This document shows, piece after piece, positions 42,885 through 54,998 of a stretch of 64,000 nt of DNA (within the stretch, counting starts at the first letter, position 1; each line of letters begins with the position of its first letter). The notes below the pieces were generated by a model, which searched no databases, was not told where the DNA came from, and worked only from the letters and a program-made list of their open reading frames with translations. The position numbers and the translations under genes are program-made. Origin of the DNA: Paratinospora sagittata. Its lineage: Eukaryota; Streptophyta; Magnoliopsida; Ranunculales; Menispermaceae. The stretch is from the NCBI GenBank assembly GCA_035771175.1, contig CM069606.1:28043816-28107815 (forward strand), in the 5' to 3' direction.

Positions 42885-43230
42885 CTATGTTACCCAGACT
42901 CTTTACTTTAGCCTAACGTACTCGTGTCCAACACTTCATGCTATGACATGGGTATGGGATATGTGTCTGACACTTTAGTTTTTTGAATATTACTACTTAG
43001 ATTCTCAAATGGAAAGAAGAGAAAACATGAAAAAAGATAATGACTAATAAGTAAAATTCATTTAAGTGGGAGAACAAAACAGACAATAAATGAATGTAAA
43101 GAAGAAAAAAAAGGAAAGAACAACATATAATATAGCTGAGTCCCCATAACCCATAATTTGAAAATGAACAAGTCAGACCTCTAGATATGTACCTATATCA
43201 GACACCCATATCCGAGTCCAGGTAAGATAG
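42885..43230. mobile_element. hAT-like MITE, 346 bp
   Basis: The left end CTATGTTACCCAGACTC and the complement of the right end CTATCTTACCTGGACTC are inverted repeats (14 of 17 identical). Flanking octamers are GTTTTAAG (42877-42884) and GATTTAAG (43231-43238), an 8-bp TSD with one mismatch, as made by hAT elements. The interior is AT/purine-rich and non-coding. The LINE resumes on the far side. Confidence 0.72.
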
Positions 43231-43238
43231 GATTTAAG

Positions 43239-43510
43239 AAATGTTGAAAAATTATTTTGTGTATTGTTAGTTGATGTATTTGGAAGGAGCAAAATGAAAG
43301 AATTTTAAGGGTGTCTATAATAATGTTGACAAGGTTTGGCTTGGCACTAACCTTTTTTCTTTTTAGCAGATGCCTTCTAGAGGCTTTAAATTTGGAGAAT
43401 ACATTAAGAGTTGGTGTAATGTTGTATCTAGGTTGTATTAACCTAAGGCGAACTTCTTGTCCTCTTTTGTTTTCTAAATGCTTTGAATGCTTTTCAATAT
43501 AACTTTTTTT
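43239..43510 (+). pseudogene. LINE fragment, part 3 (C-terminal tail)
   Basis: After the MITE, shifted frames give LMYLEGAK, a stop, then KNFKGVYNNVDKVWLGTN, matching the (I)W...W.ERN.R(I)F.....S...VW tail of plant LINE polyproteins. It runs into a T-rich stretch at about 43500. Confidence 0.6.
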
Positions 43511-43559
43511 TTTGTTTCTAATAGCAAATAAATAAATAGGATCCAACACCAACAATCTT

Positions 43560-43903
43560 CCCCTACTTTGATGATTAAGTCATAAATTTCCGCAATGAAT
43601 TATTCTCAAACTTAAGCTTCATGACTACAACCAGAGATAACTTAGGCCTTGATCTAGTGGATTGGAGGAACCTATCGTAAAAACACATAAATAAAATAAA
43701 TAGAGATATAACATGGTTCGACTCTATAACCTAGGTCCACGGGAGAAGAGAAGGGTAATAATTCTTATTCATGGTGTCTTAATGGAAGATCACCGTATAA
43801 ATAGACATACGGGGTTGTACACATATAACAACTATTTCACATATAGCAACTACTAGATATGACAGCTACTAGGATAGTAATATTTTCTGTAAATGTTAAC
43901 ACA
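43560..43903 (-). mobile_element. Probable short 3' LTR of copia-4
   Basis: In the minus sense an LTR-like sequence starts TGTTAACATTTACAG near 43903, preceded by a purine-rich tract (minus GAAGAAGAGAGAAGTTTGTG). It holds a promoter-like TATTTATACGG and ends somewhere near 43560. The distal boundary is not clear, so the lower coordinate is approximate. No second copy is in the window. Confidence 0.5.
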
Positions 43904-43989
43904 TCCCACAAACTTCTCTCTTCTTCGCCAAAGTTTCCCACACTCCTCCTCAAGCTGGTGAATAAATGTTTGTCATTCCCAACTTGGAC

Positions 43990-45059
43990 AAACTTGTTTG
44001 AAACGCAGCACTGCTAAGTCCTTTAGTGAGTACATCCGCTAGCTGATAATGATTACACATGGAATACAAAACAGTCCACTATCAAGCTTCTCCATAATAA
44101 AATGTCTGTCAATTTCAATATGTTTGGTTCAATCATGCTACAATAGATTATGTTAAATGTTGATGGCAGATTTATTATCGCAATAGAGTCTCATTGGACC
44201 ATCCCACTTAATCTTGAGGTCTTCCAAAATGATTCTTAACCACAATAGCTCACAAATCTCTTGAGCCATTGCTTTAAATTTTATTTCAACACTAGACCTA
44301 GCCACCACATTCTATTTGTTATTGTGTTATGTCACTAGATTCCCCCTAAGAAAGGTACAATACTCGGTGGTCAATCTCCTGACAGTTACAAAGCGGGTGT
44401 AGGCGGCTTCATATATGCTTCTAGTACTAATCCTGTGCTCCGCTTAAATATGATGCTCTATCCTGGAGTCCCTTTAAGATACTGTAACACATGATTAATA
44501 GCTTGCAGATGAACTTCTTAGGGATTGTGCATAAACTGGCTAACCACACTCACTACATATGCGATATCAGGTCTTGTATGAGAGAGATAGATGAGTCTCT
44601 TAACCAACCTTTGATACATTTCCTTATTTACGACAACAACTTCAACTTTTCCAAGCTTGTGATTAGGATCAGTAGGTGTACTAGCTAGTCAACATATCGA
44701 CTTCCTTGTCTCCTTAAGAAGATCAGTAATATATTTCTCAAGGTGCAAATGACTCGGGTTTAGAGGAGGATGGTATAGATAATTGAGGTGCAGATTGGTG
44801 GAGGTCGATAGAAAAAGGGTAATAGAATTCCCTATCCTTGTCTTCCATAATTGAGTTGTCCCCCTAAAAAGAAAAAGTGAAGAAATAAGAGTTTCGTTAA
44901 ATAAATGTAACATCCGCTGAGACAAAGAATTTTTTAGACAGTGGATGGTAGCATTTGTACCCTTTTTGAGTTGAAAAGTACCCCACAAAAACACACTTGA
45001 GAGCTCTTGGATCTAATTTCCCCTTGTTAGGATGGTAAATATGGGCAAAGGATACACAC
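43990..45059 (-). pseudogene. copia-4 RNase H and RT C-terminus, RT core deleted
   Basis: Read on minus from about 45000: CVFVGYFSTQKGYKC-like sequence (the integrase/RT linker, through stops), then at about 44750 LEKYITDLLKETRKSIC, which already belongs to the RT thumb. RT motifs with the catalytic Asp pair are absent between them, so the RT core is deleted around 44770-44800. It continues VNKEMYQRLVKRLIYLSHTR, then RNase H: ARSSVEIKFKAMAQEICELL, WDGPMRLYCDNKSAINI and TKHIEIDRHFIMEKL (about 44280-44080). Many stops. Confidence 0.8.
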
Positions 45060-45654
45060 CTGAAGATTTTAGGAACGAGATTGTTAGATGTTTTAAGGTT
45101 AGGATAAAACTAGGATAACAACGCCATGGACTCTTAAAGTCAAGGAAACGAGAAGGTAGTCGGTTGATGAGATGTGTAGCAGTTAGGACGACTTTCCCCC
45201 AATAGGACTTAGGTACGTTGTTTTGGAGCACGAAGGCTCGGATTATATCAAGTAGGTGGCCATTTTTCCTTTCTGCGACACCATTTTGTTGTGGGGTGTG
45301 GACGTGGGATGATTCATGAATGATTTCTTCCTTCAGGAAAGTATTGAGTCAAGACTTGATTATAATAGTCTTTTGCATTGTTAGATCAGAATTTCTTGAT
45401 TTTTTCTCCAAACTGATTTTGGACCATATTATGAAAATTTGGAGAACAAAGCTCACATCAGATTTTGTTTGAGTAAAACAATTCACAAGATTCTAGTACA
45501 ATCATCAATAAAAAAAATACACACCAATGTGTGCCACAAACGTTAGGAATAGGAAAGGGACCCCAAATATCACTATGAATAAGATCAAAAGGCTTAGAAC
45601 TTCTTTCATTACTAATTGAAAATGTTACATGCTTGTGTTTGGCCAGTTCACACA
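45060..45654 (-). pseudogene. copia-4 integrase fragment
   Basis: Next to the solo LTR it reads VCELAKHKHVTFSISNERS and PFDLIHSDIWGPFPIPN (zinc-module end and first integrase Asp; frame 45655-45458). Weakened sequence with EEIIHESSHVHTPQQNGVAE-like coding lies at about 45330-45250. The frame 45231-45013 gives NNVPKSYWGKVVLTATHLIN and RLPSRFLDFKSPW, the integrase C-terminal region. The Glu-containing HTPQQNG.AER motif identifies Ty1/copia. Many stops and shifts. Confidence 0.85.
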
Positions 45655-45659
45655 CTTCA

Positions 45660-48531
45660 TGTCACGACCCACTATACGTGACATTATGACCGGCACGAGA
45701 ACCTCCGAGTATACCCTCCGTCGGTACACCCGACGTCCCGTCAGCCTAAAATACTTATACGAATCCCCAAAAAGAAATGAAAGTACATCATTAACAACCA
45801 ACTATCATGATCATAATGAAATAAAATATTACTTCTCCAAAGTTTTACAAACATAAAATTCCAGAGTCTTCAAAATGATGCAAAACCCAACACATCCCAA
45901 CTATGTGTTAAATATACAATTACTAGGTGTTATCATGTACATAATTATCAAAATACAAAACTAAATGTACAACACCTACATGAAACAAAAACAAGGGACG
46001 CTCCGCAGTCAAGCCTTCCCTTTTCCTTTTCTATCAGATCCTGAAAGAAGATGGTGAGGTGTGAGCTACAGCCAGCTCAGTGAATGTTATTTACAAGTGG
46101 CATATACGTGCATTTATAAAACATGGTAAGATCATAAAACAGTTGAAATTGTCATGATGACGAAATATATTACATACATGCTAACATAATGCATCAAGTC
46201 ATACATAAGACGATGCATAACATTTTGTAGTCATGCTCATGCAATCCTAACACCTCCTGAGTATGGGGGTTTCAAGGCCTGGTGCGCGACACACAGTGCC
46301 CGAACACACACACACACAATACTCGTATTCTAATAGAGTTTATGGGGTCGTGCAGCACGTAGGATTAATTTAAACAAACCTACCCATACACAAGGCATAA
46401 AACCCTTTGCCAGGTACACAACTGGGATCGCCGCTAGACTTACAAGAATTCCCAAAAAGAGAAAATTCCAACTAGGGGCCTCAACCCAAATTGTCATCCC
46501 AATGAATTATGCTCAAATGAATTTCATGGAATATTAAAACATGCATACCATCATACATAAGTATTTAAAACATTTCTATACTACAATGCCACATATAAAT
46601 AATCCAAAAGTAAAAGAACACTCACACTTGATTGGCTAAGTTTAGCCAATCCAATTGCCAAAACTCTCCAATTGACTAAACGGGTTCAAGATCAATCACA
46701 AGACCTGGAAATAACATGGTTCACACAACTGAAAATCAGTCATAAAGTGTGTCAAAACCCCATGTTCAAACCCAATCTAAAGTCAATTAGATTCTAAATT
46801 GATTACCCCCTTGAGCCAATTTCCATATTGCCCAACTTGATCATTTAGACTCAATTAAACTAAGATTGACCTAAATTGAATGTAATAGAGTGATCCCATG
46901 ATCCAACCACTAATATATATGAAATTCAATTATAATTAGGGTCAATTAGACTATACATCAAGTCAATTTCATCAATTGACTAAGTCTTGGTCAAAATCCC
47001 CAATTAGGCCAATATAAAACATAAGGTCAAAATGAACTAAGTCATATCAATTTAACATAGGTTCTAACATTTTAAACCCATGATTCTCCTTAATTTGGGC
47101 CCAATTAAACAATCCCCAAGTCAATTTCACAAATTGACTTGCTTTAGGTGAAAACTCCCAATTTGGGCAAAATCCCCAAATTACACGCAAAATTACCAAA
47201 TACTTAGCCTAGATCAAAATTAGTCAACCTTAGGGTGTTCATTATGAGAACCCACTGAATTCAATCATCAAAAAACTCTAATCATGTCCAATTAGACCTA
47301 CATTGCATAATTTTCCAGATTTTATATCAAGAGCATCAAAAGCCCCAAATCTGGAAATTTTCATACATATGCCCTATTGCCAATTTTACACTAGGCCACC
47401 ATGTTCAACCATGAATTTTACTGATCTTGCAACATGGAATCATCCACAATGGCCACTAGATAAACATAGTTGACATGCAAACATTTTGAAAAAGTCTAAG
47501 GCCATAAACTAAGTATAGGTCATTTGAACTAAACCTTCCAATTTCTTGCTAGAAATTGGGGCTTTCACCATTAGTGTACTCCTTGCACTCTCTAATCACA
47601 CATATGTGATATGCAAGACTCAACTCCAACTTTGGTCTTCCACCCATCCAAGGTTCATCACAATGCATGCATCAAAATGAAACCCTCATGCTCAAAATAA
47701 AGCTATCATGCAACTAATAGAGAGATTCAAGGAAGAAATGGAGGAAAAATACAAACCTTAAGGTGTTCTTGAGCAAGAAACCACCAAACCCTAACTTTCC
47801 TCTCCTTTTCTCCTCTCCAGCTCCTTTCTCTCTTTTCTGGCTGAGAAATGAGCAAATGAGCCTAAAATCACGTTTTGGTTGCTTAAATAGATAAGCTTAG
47901 GCCCACAACTAAAAGTTGTCAAAACTATTAAAAACCCAGTTTTCTGTTACAATACTTGCATTTAGATAGTCCATTTCTTGCAAAATACGCACGACTTTAA
48001 CATCTTAACCGTTCAAACGTTGAATGAGTAAGTTATCAACATTATGGTAAACTTTAGGCTCAATCCAACGGTGGGATTGTGAGATATATTTGTTTGATCA
48101 AAACTGCGTAAGAAAATCCCAGAATCCGTGAAACAGTATTTTGGGTCTTATAACTTAAAGTAGGTAACTCCTATCAAAATCTTCACCGTTCATAATGAAG
48201 ATCTATCATATAAGAATGAGCTGACAAAATTTCAGCCCAATCAGACAATGGATCTAGGAGATCAAACCATTGATGTAAGTTGTGAGAGGAATTTCTTCCT
48301 CCATGGAGAAAGCTCCACTGGATCCAAAACATCGTTTTTGAAATGTTTTGACGTCGAACGGGTCTCCGATGGTTCCGAAATTTCATGCGCACCCTTTATG
48401 ATCTAAAATCATGCAAAGACACTCGAACTTACGTACTTCGAGCATCAAAATACATATACACATACGTATACGAATACGTATAGGGTACACTATGGGTCAA
48501 AATGACGTCACCAAAAGGCACGGGTGCTACA
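45660..48531 (-). mobile_element. Solo LTR 'F1' (gypsy/chromovirus-like), TSD CTTCA
   Basis: The element runs TGTCACGACCC (45660) to GGGTGCTACA (48531), 2872 bp, flanked by CTTCA at 45655-45659 and 48532-48536. Removal restores copia-4 (HSEVCELAKHKH). It is non-coding. The plus-strand start resembles the reverse complement of the chromovirus LTR end, and the CACTGAG...CTCAC...TTTCAGGATC module is on minus (about 46085-46020), so orientation is minus. Palindromes include CAAGTCAATTT/AAATTGACTTG (47118-47142). A second copy is at 51000-53896. Confidence 0.95.
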
Positions 48532-48536
48532 CTTCA

Positions 48537-49867
48537 GAATGAAAGGTTTCAATATCTAGTGTCTTATACAAAGAAGAAAGCATGACTTTAAGGGTCCTAA
48601 AGGAGGGATGGCCAAGGCGGCAGTGATGAAGCTATTATTTATCTGTATTGGAGAGATGGTGCTTAGAGAGAACATAGGACTTACTCTTGATGAGATTTAT
48701 TGGTGTCTCAAGGCAATATAGCCAATTTTGTTCCTTAGCTAGTCCAATCGTCTTCCCCAAATATTGGTTATGAAATATGCAGTGAGTAGGATAGAAAATT
48801 ACATTACAACTCAGATCATTTGTAAGTTTTTGAATTGAGACAAGATCAGTGGACAATTTTGGATCATGAAGTATATTTCTAAGTGTAAGTGTAGGGTTGA
48901 TGTGAACATCTCCTATGTTTGCAACTATGGTTAGTACCCATCAGCTGTGGCTATTTTTCGACTACTTGGACATGGGTTATAAGTATGAAATATATGAGAG
49001 GAATGGGTTATGTGGTCAATAACGCAGAATCTATAACCCAAGAGTTTGTAAAGGATTTATCTAAGACTTTGAATCTAATAGAAATAGGAAACTTACCTAA
49101 ATGTGCCCATGAAAATGTACCTTATGGTTTTTCAAAAGTCTCAAGTAGAGTTCGTAGTGGCTCAATATCCTCTTCGTTGAGTCATGTTTGCTCCAGAGAG
49201 ATCTTTGCAACTGGTTGATCAGTGGATAAATGTGCTTGTCCACTGCTTTTCTCTTGCCCTCCTTTGTAGGGCCATTCTTTATTGGACATTGATGGCTTGC
49301 CATGAAATTTCCAACACTTCTCTCTGGTATGTCTGGCCTTCTAACAGTAAGTACACCATAGGTTATCTTTGTTATCTCTATTTGGAGCCTTGGATGATTC
49401 TGCTCTTTGAGTGCATGTTTCCTGACCATTACCCCAATTGGCTATTGTAGCTGAGCCTTCCATTTTCTGAGGTTCAAGCATAACACTTCTTTTATTTTCT
49501 TCAGCTCGGATAATGGAGATGGCTTCATTTAGAGTGGGCAACCTCTTGCTAGGTATCTAAACTCGAACCTAGTCAAATTAAGAATTGAGTCCAGCCAAAA
49601 TATCGTAAACTCTATTTTTCTTGATGTAATTCTTCAAGATCACTGCATCCTCAAGGCACTTAGTCTCGACACATCAATAATGATTAAGCTTTTGCCACAG
49701 ATTCTTCAAGACATTGGCGTATTCCGTAACTATTTTATTCCCTTATTTTGTGGCTCCTGTCTTGACCTTTATTTCATACACTTGGGCTGCATCGTGTGCC
49801 TTGGAATATGTTTGGTGAATGACATCCCATATATCGTTAGTAGTGGTCAGAATGCCAGGGCTGGATG
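48537..49867 (-). pseudogene. copia-4 Gag, protease and GAG-pre-integrase
   Basis: In minus order from 49867: ILTTTNDIWDVIHQTYSKAH and DAAQVYEIKVKTGATK (UBN2-type Gag core, 49850-49740), then LPTLNEAISIIRAEENKRSV and a zinc knuckle NLWCTYCKKARHTREKCWKF (about 49370-49310). A degenerate protease stretch follows at about 49030-48910. The GAG-pre-integrase frame 48856-48635 reads LVSIQKLTNDLSCNVIFYPT and LGKTIGLAKEQNWLYCLETP. Then F1 interrupts just before the integrase. The knuckle C-x2-C-x4-H-x4-C is intact; several stops elsewhere. Confidence 0.87.
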
Positions 49868-50040
49868 CTCGGTGTAACGACCCTCAATTTCATAAAAGGA
49901 GACCCCAAAATTTTAAAGTGATTATTGAGTGTGTATTGTATGTTTTGTGATGTTAAGTGCAAGTATTAGTGTGAAATTGATTGGGAGACCAATCTGGGGA
50001 AGAAATAGGTAGAAAACAAATGAAAAATTGTAAAATGGGC

Positions 50041-50260
50041 TTAGGAGCATGCTCCTAAGAAGGGAGGAGCATGTTCCACTGTGCTGGAAACAATATATTT
50101 TTCTAGGCAAGGGAGGAGCGCGTTCCTTGCCAAAAGCCCGCGAGTTAGAAATTCAAAAAAAGGGAGAAGAGCGCTTCTTGCGTAAAATAGAGAGTTAGGT
50201 TTTCAGGAAATCGCGAGAAGCGTGCTCTTGGCTGGGAGAAGTGCGCTTCTCACGTTAAAA
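50041..50260 (+). repeat. CG/CATG-centred palindromic repeats in LTR G
   Basis: The first is an 18-bp perfect palindrome, TTAGGAGCATGCTCCTAA (50041-50058). Looser copies follow (GGAGCATGTTCC, GGAGCGCGTTCC, GAAGAGCGCTTCTTG, GAGAAGCGTGCTCT, GAGAAGTGCGCTTCTC). Confidence 0.75.
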
Positions 50261-50999
50261 TCCAATTTTTAAAATAGGTCGGTGAGGCGGTGTACACAAA
50301 TTAAAAGACCCAAAAACCATTTTACTTGCTCATTTTAGCAAGAATGAACTGGAGAAAGAGTAGAAAGAGGAATAAAATGGGTTTCAGACGAAATTTCACC
50401 AAATCAAAGTCGAAGTAAGTGTTTTCTTTCAACTTCTTCTGTGAAATTGCTATTTAACATGAAAGAAAGCTTTCTAACAGTATAAATTTCGTAATAGATG
50501 ATAGTTTGGACGTTTTCCAACTTAGGGTTTTGGTGTTCTTTGTTGGAAAACGGTTGAAAATGGTAAGATTGGCATTTTGTTGCCTAAATTACCTAGAAAC
50601 TATGAATTTCTAGGGTTTATACTCCAATTTCATGGTTTCACATATGAACAACCTAATTTGAAGTATAAAATTAGCTAGAAATTTGGGAATTGAGGTTGGA
50701 AACGTGTGGAAATTAAATTGAATGGTAAATTCTACTATTTCTAATGTGATATGGCTTGCAATTGAATTTAGGAATGGAATTGATGAATTTCCAATGTTGG
50801 AAATGGTAGAAATGTTAGAGAATTTTATGAAATGGAGAAGGAAAATTGGGTATTTGTATTGATGTGGATATAATGATGTGTGTGGGATTGAATAGAAGTG
50901 TGTTGTGCGTTGGGCAGTTTGGGAATCGAATTTTGGCATTTGGTTGTGAGTAGAATTTCAATCTTATTATTCATTTATATAGTCCTATTATATTGATTG

Positions 51000-53896
51000 T
51001 GTCACGACCAACTCTACGTGACGTCATAACCGGCACGGGAACCTTCGAGTGTACCCTCCATCGGTACACCCGACGTCCCGTCAGCTCTCGAATACATATA
51101 CGAGTCCCCAAAAAGAAATAAAAGTACATCCTTAACAACCAACTAACATGATCATAATGAAATAAAATATTACTTCTCCAAATTTTTACAAATATAAAAT
51201 TCCAGAGTCTTCAAAATGATACAAAACCCAACACATCCCAACTATGTGTTAAATATACAATTACTAGGTGTTATCATCTACATAATTATCAAAATACAAA
51301 ACTAAATGTACAACACCTACATGAAACAAAAACAAGGGACACTCTGTAGTCAAGCTTTCCCTTTTTCTTTTCTATCAGATCCTGAAAGAAGATGGTGAGG
51401 TGTGAGCTACAGCCAGCTTAGTGAATGTTATTTACAAGTGGCATATACGTGCATTTATAAAACATGGTAAGATCATAATATAGTTGAAATATCATGATGA
51501 CGAAATAGCTTACATACATGCTAACATAATGGATCAAGTCATACATAAGACAATGCATAACATTTGTAGTCATGCTCATGCAGTCCTAACACCTCCTGAG
51601 TACGAGGGTTCAAGGCTGGTGCGCTACACACAGTACCTGAACACACACTCAATACTCGTATCCTAATAGGATTTCTGGGGTTGTGCAGCACGTAAGATTA
51701 GCCTAAACTAACCTACCCATACACAATCCATAAAACCCTATGCCAGGTACACAACTGAGATCGCCACTAGACTTACGAGAATTCCCAAAAAGAGGAAATT
51801 CCAACTAGGAGCCTCAACCCAAATTGTCATCCCAATGAATTATGTTCAAATGTATTTCATGGAATATTAAAACATGCATACCATCATACATAAGCATTTA
51901 AAACATTTCTATACTACAATGTCACATATAAATAATCCAAAAGTAAAAGAACACTCACTCTTGATTGGCTAAGTCTAGCCAATCAAATCGCCAAAACTCT
52001 CCAATTGACTAAACGGGTTCAAGATCAATCTCAAGACCTGAAAATAACATGGTTCACACAACTGAAAATCAGTCATAAAGTGTGTCAAAACCCCATGTTC
52101 AAACCCAATCTAAAGTCAATTAGATTCTAAATTAATTACCCCCTTGAGCCAATTTCCATATTGCCAAACTTGATCATTTAGACTCAATTAAACTAAGATT
52201 GACCTAAATTGAATGTAATAGGGTGATCCCATGATCCAACCACTAATATACATGAAATTCAATTATAATTAGGGTCAATTAAACTATACATCAAGTCAAT
52301 TTCATCAATTGACTAAGTCTTGATCAAAACCCCCAATTAGGCCAATATAAAACATAAGGTCAAAATGAACTAAGTCATATCAATTTAACATAGGTTCTAA
52401 CATTTTAAACCCATGATTCTACTCAATTTGGGTCCAATTAAACAATCCCCAAGTCAATTTCATAAATTGACTTGCTTTGGGTGAAAAGTCCCAATTTGGG
52501 CAAAATCCCCAAGTAACATGCAAAGTTGCAAAAGTACATGAAAAATGCCAAATACTTAGCCTAGATCAAAATTAGTCAACCTTAGGGTGCCCATTATGAG
52601 AACCCACTGAATTCAATCATCAAACAACCCTAATCATGTCCAATTAGACCTACATTGCATAATTTTCCAGATTTTATATTAAGAGCGTCAAAAGCCCCAA
52701 ATCTGGAAATTTTCATACATAAGCCATATTGCCAATTTTACACTAGGCCACCATGTTCAGCTATGAATTTTACTGATCTTGCAACATGAAATCATCCACA
52801 ATGGCCACTAGGTCAACATAGTTGACATGCAAAGATTTTGAAAAAGTCTAAGGACATAAACTAAGTATAGATCATTTGAACTAACCCCTTCCAATTTCTT
52901 GCTAGAAATTGGGGGTTTCACCATTAGTGTACTCCTAACACTCTCTAATCACACATATGTGACATGCAAGACTCAACTCCAACTTTGGTCTTCCACCCAT
53001 CCAAGGTTCATCACAATGCATGCATCAAAATGAAACCCTCATGCTCAAAATAAAGCTATCATGCAACTAATAGAGAGATTCAAGGAAGAAATTGAGGAAA
53101 AATGCAAACCTTAGGTGTTCTTGAGCAAGAAACCACCAAACCCTAATTTTCCTCTCCTTTTCTCCTCTCCAGCAACTTTCTCTCTTTTCTGGCTGAGAAA
53201 TGAGCAAATGAGCCTAAAATTACGTTTTGGTTGCTTAAATAGACAAGCTTGGGCCCATAACTACAAGTTGCCACAAACTATCAAAAAATCAGTTTTCATG
53301 TTACAATACTTGAACTTAGATAGTCAATTTATTGCAAAATACCCACCAATTTAACATCTTAACCATCAAAAGTTGCATGAGTCTGTTACCAACATTCTGG
53401 TAAACTTTCAACTCAATCCAACGGTGGGATTCCGCGATCTAACTGTTTTATCAAAACTGCGTAAGAAAATCTAAAAATCTGTGAAACAGTGTTTGGAGTC
53501 TTATAACTCATAGTAGGTAACTCCGATCAAGATCTTCACCGTTCATAATGAAGATCTATCATAAAAGAATGAGCTGAAAAATTTTTAGCTCAATCGGACC
53601 ACGGATCAAGGATATTAAACCATTGATGTAATTTGTGACAGAAATCTCTTCCTCCATGGAGAGAGCTCCACTGGATCCAAAACACCGTTCTCGACATGTT
53701 TTGACGTCGAACGGGTCTCCGATGGTTCCGAAGCTTCATGCGCACTCTTTATGACCTAAAATCATGCAAAAACACTCGAACTTACATGCTTCGAGCATCA
53801 AAATACATATACACATACGTATACAAATACATATACGGGTATTCTGCGGGTACACTATGGGTCAAAATGACGTCACCTAAAGGCACTGGTGCTACA
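51000..53896 (-). mobile_element. Solo LTR 'F2', second copy, TSD GATTG
   Basis: The element runs TGTCACGACCA (51000) to TGGTGCTACA (53896), 2897 bp, flanked by GATTG at 50995-50999 and 53897-53901. It is colinear with F1 end to end with scattered substitutions and small indels, e.g. extra bases near 52520-52545 in F2. It holds perfect palindromes such as TTGATTGGCTA/TAGCCAATCAA (about 51961-51986). Non-coding. Different TSDs show that F1 and F2 are independent insertions. Confidence 0.95.
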
Positions 53897-54998
53897 GATT
53901 GCTTGTACATAAATGTTTTATTGAGAATCGCATGATGTGTACATGATGAAGAAAAATCATTTATTGATTGTTAGTGGTTTATCGTGGGAAAGTTGATCTT
54001 TGGACATACTCGAGTAGGTTAAGAATTCCCTACAAGGACATAATCAAATCTCTTATTCAAACTTTCTAAACATGAGTTGAAAATGGGTTTTTAGTATAGT
54101 GTTTGTTGGTTGAATTTAAGTTATCATTTATTGTTCCACTGTTTTTCTATGATTAGTATTGAGTCGATGCTTTGGGGGAGATCAGGTTAGACTTTTAACA
54201 AAGTCATAGACAACTTATGTTGAACCATTGAATGAACTTCAATATTTACTGCCACTAACAGAGTATTCAAGTGGAAATATAAAGCATATATGAACTCAAA
54301 TTGAGTAATCAATTTGAAAGTGTTTTACAATTGGTTGTATGAGTATTATAACCTTGGGACACTTGTCACATTGTGTAAAGTAAAGAAGGAGAAGAGGCAT
54401 AGATTTTGAATGCATTGATTATATGTGGTTAGATTATGATACATATGATATTGCATTTGCTTCATACATGTCATTGAACATGCATACATGGATGTTTAGA
54501 TAAATGAGTGTTGGTATAATTGAATTCTATTTCACGGGGTATCATTGGCTCACCGAATTCCCATATTTCAAGTCTTTTTGTTGCAGATAAGAGCAAGGGA
54601 ATAACATTTTAGTGAGAATGTGCCTTGCCAGAAGAGTTGTTTCGATGTAGGTTGATAAGTTGGTATACATGTATTTTGATCTTTTGATTTGTAAATATAT
54701 GTATATAACACCCCACATGTATAACTAAGTAGATGGTTGTATTTATTAGATAGTTGTGATAGACACATACAGTTAAATATTAGATTGGGTTTTGATAGAT
54801 GTGAATGATGATATATATATATATATGTTTGTGGGATGGATTATTAGGTGTTGAATTGTGTGAAATGTCTAGTTTATAGAGGAGACAGTCTCGGTTGAGG
54901 CTTAACAGGGATCTAATGGTCCTATGAAGAATAGGATGGTTAGATTCATGTGTTGTTCAGGATTTCCTGGGGATTTGTGAAGGGGTCCTGACACCCGG

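Larger units (their letters stand above)
49873..54993 (+). mobile_element. LTR 'G' (gypsy-like, probably solo), with nested solo LTR F2
   Basis: The sequence begins TGTAACGACCC at 49873, inside copia-4 gag. A compatible end, GGGGTCCTGACA, is at 54993, followed by CCCGG. CTCGG precedes the start, so a TSD with one mismatch is possible. Without the nested F2 the LTR would be about 2.2 kb. It holds palindromic words GGAGCATGCTCC / GGAGCGCGTTCC / GAGAAGTGCGCTTCTC (about 50041-50260) and near 54538 the GGCTCACCGAATTCCC module of gypsy LTRs. No coding region. Right boundary and TSD are less certain than for F1, F2, C and K. Confidence 0.62.

Noticed and set aside
49184..49450. Plus-strand frame across copia-4 gag
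   Set aside because: The minus strand carries the zinc knuckle and Gag motifs; the plus frame is its complement.
45660..53896. Segmental duplication of about 2.9 kb
   Set aside because: Each copy has TG..CA ends and its own perfect 5-bp TSD, so they are two solo-LTR insertions.
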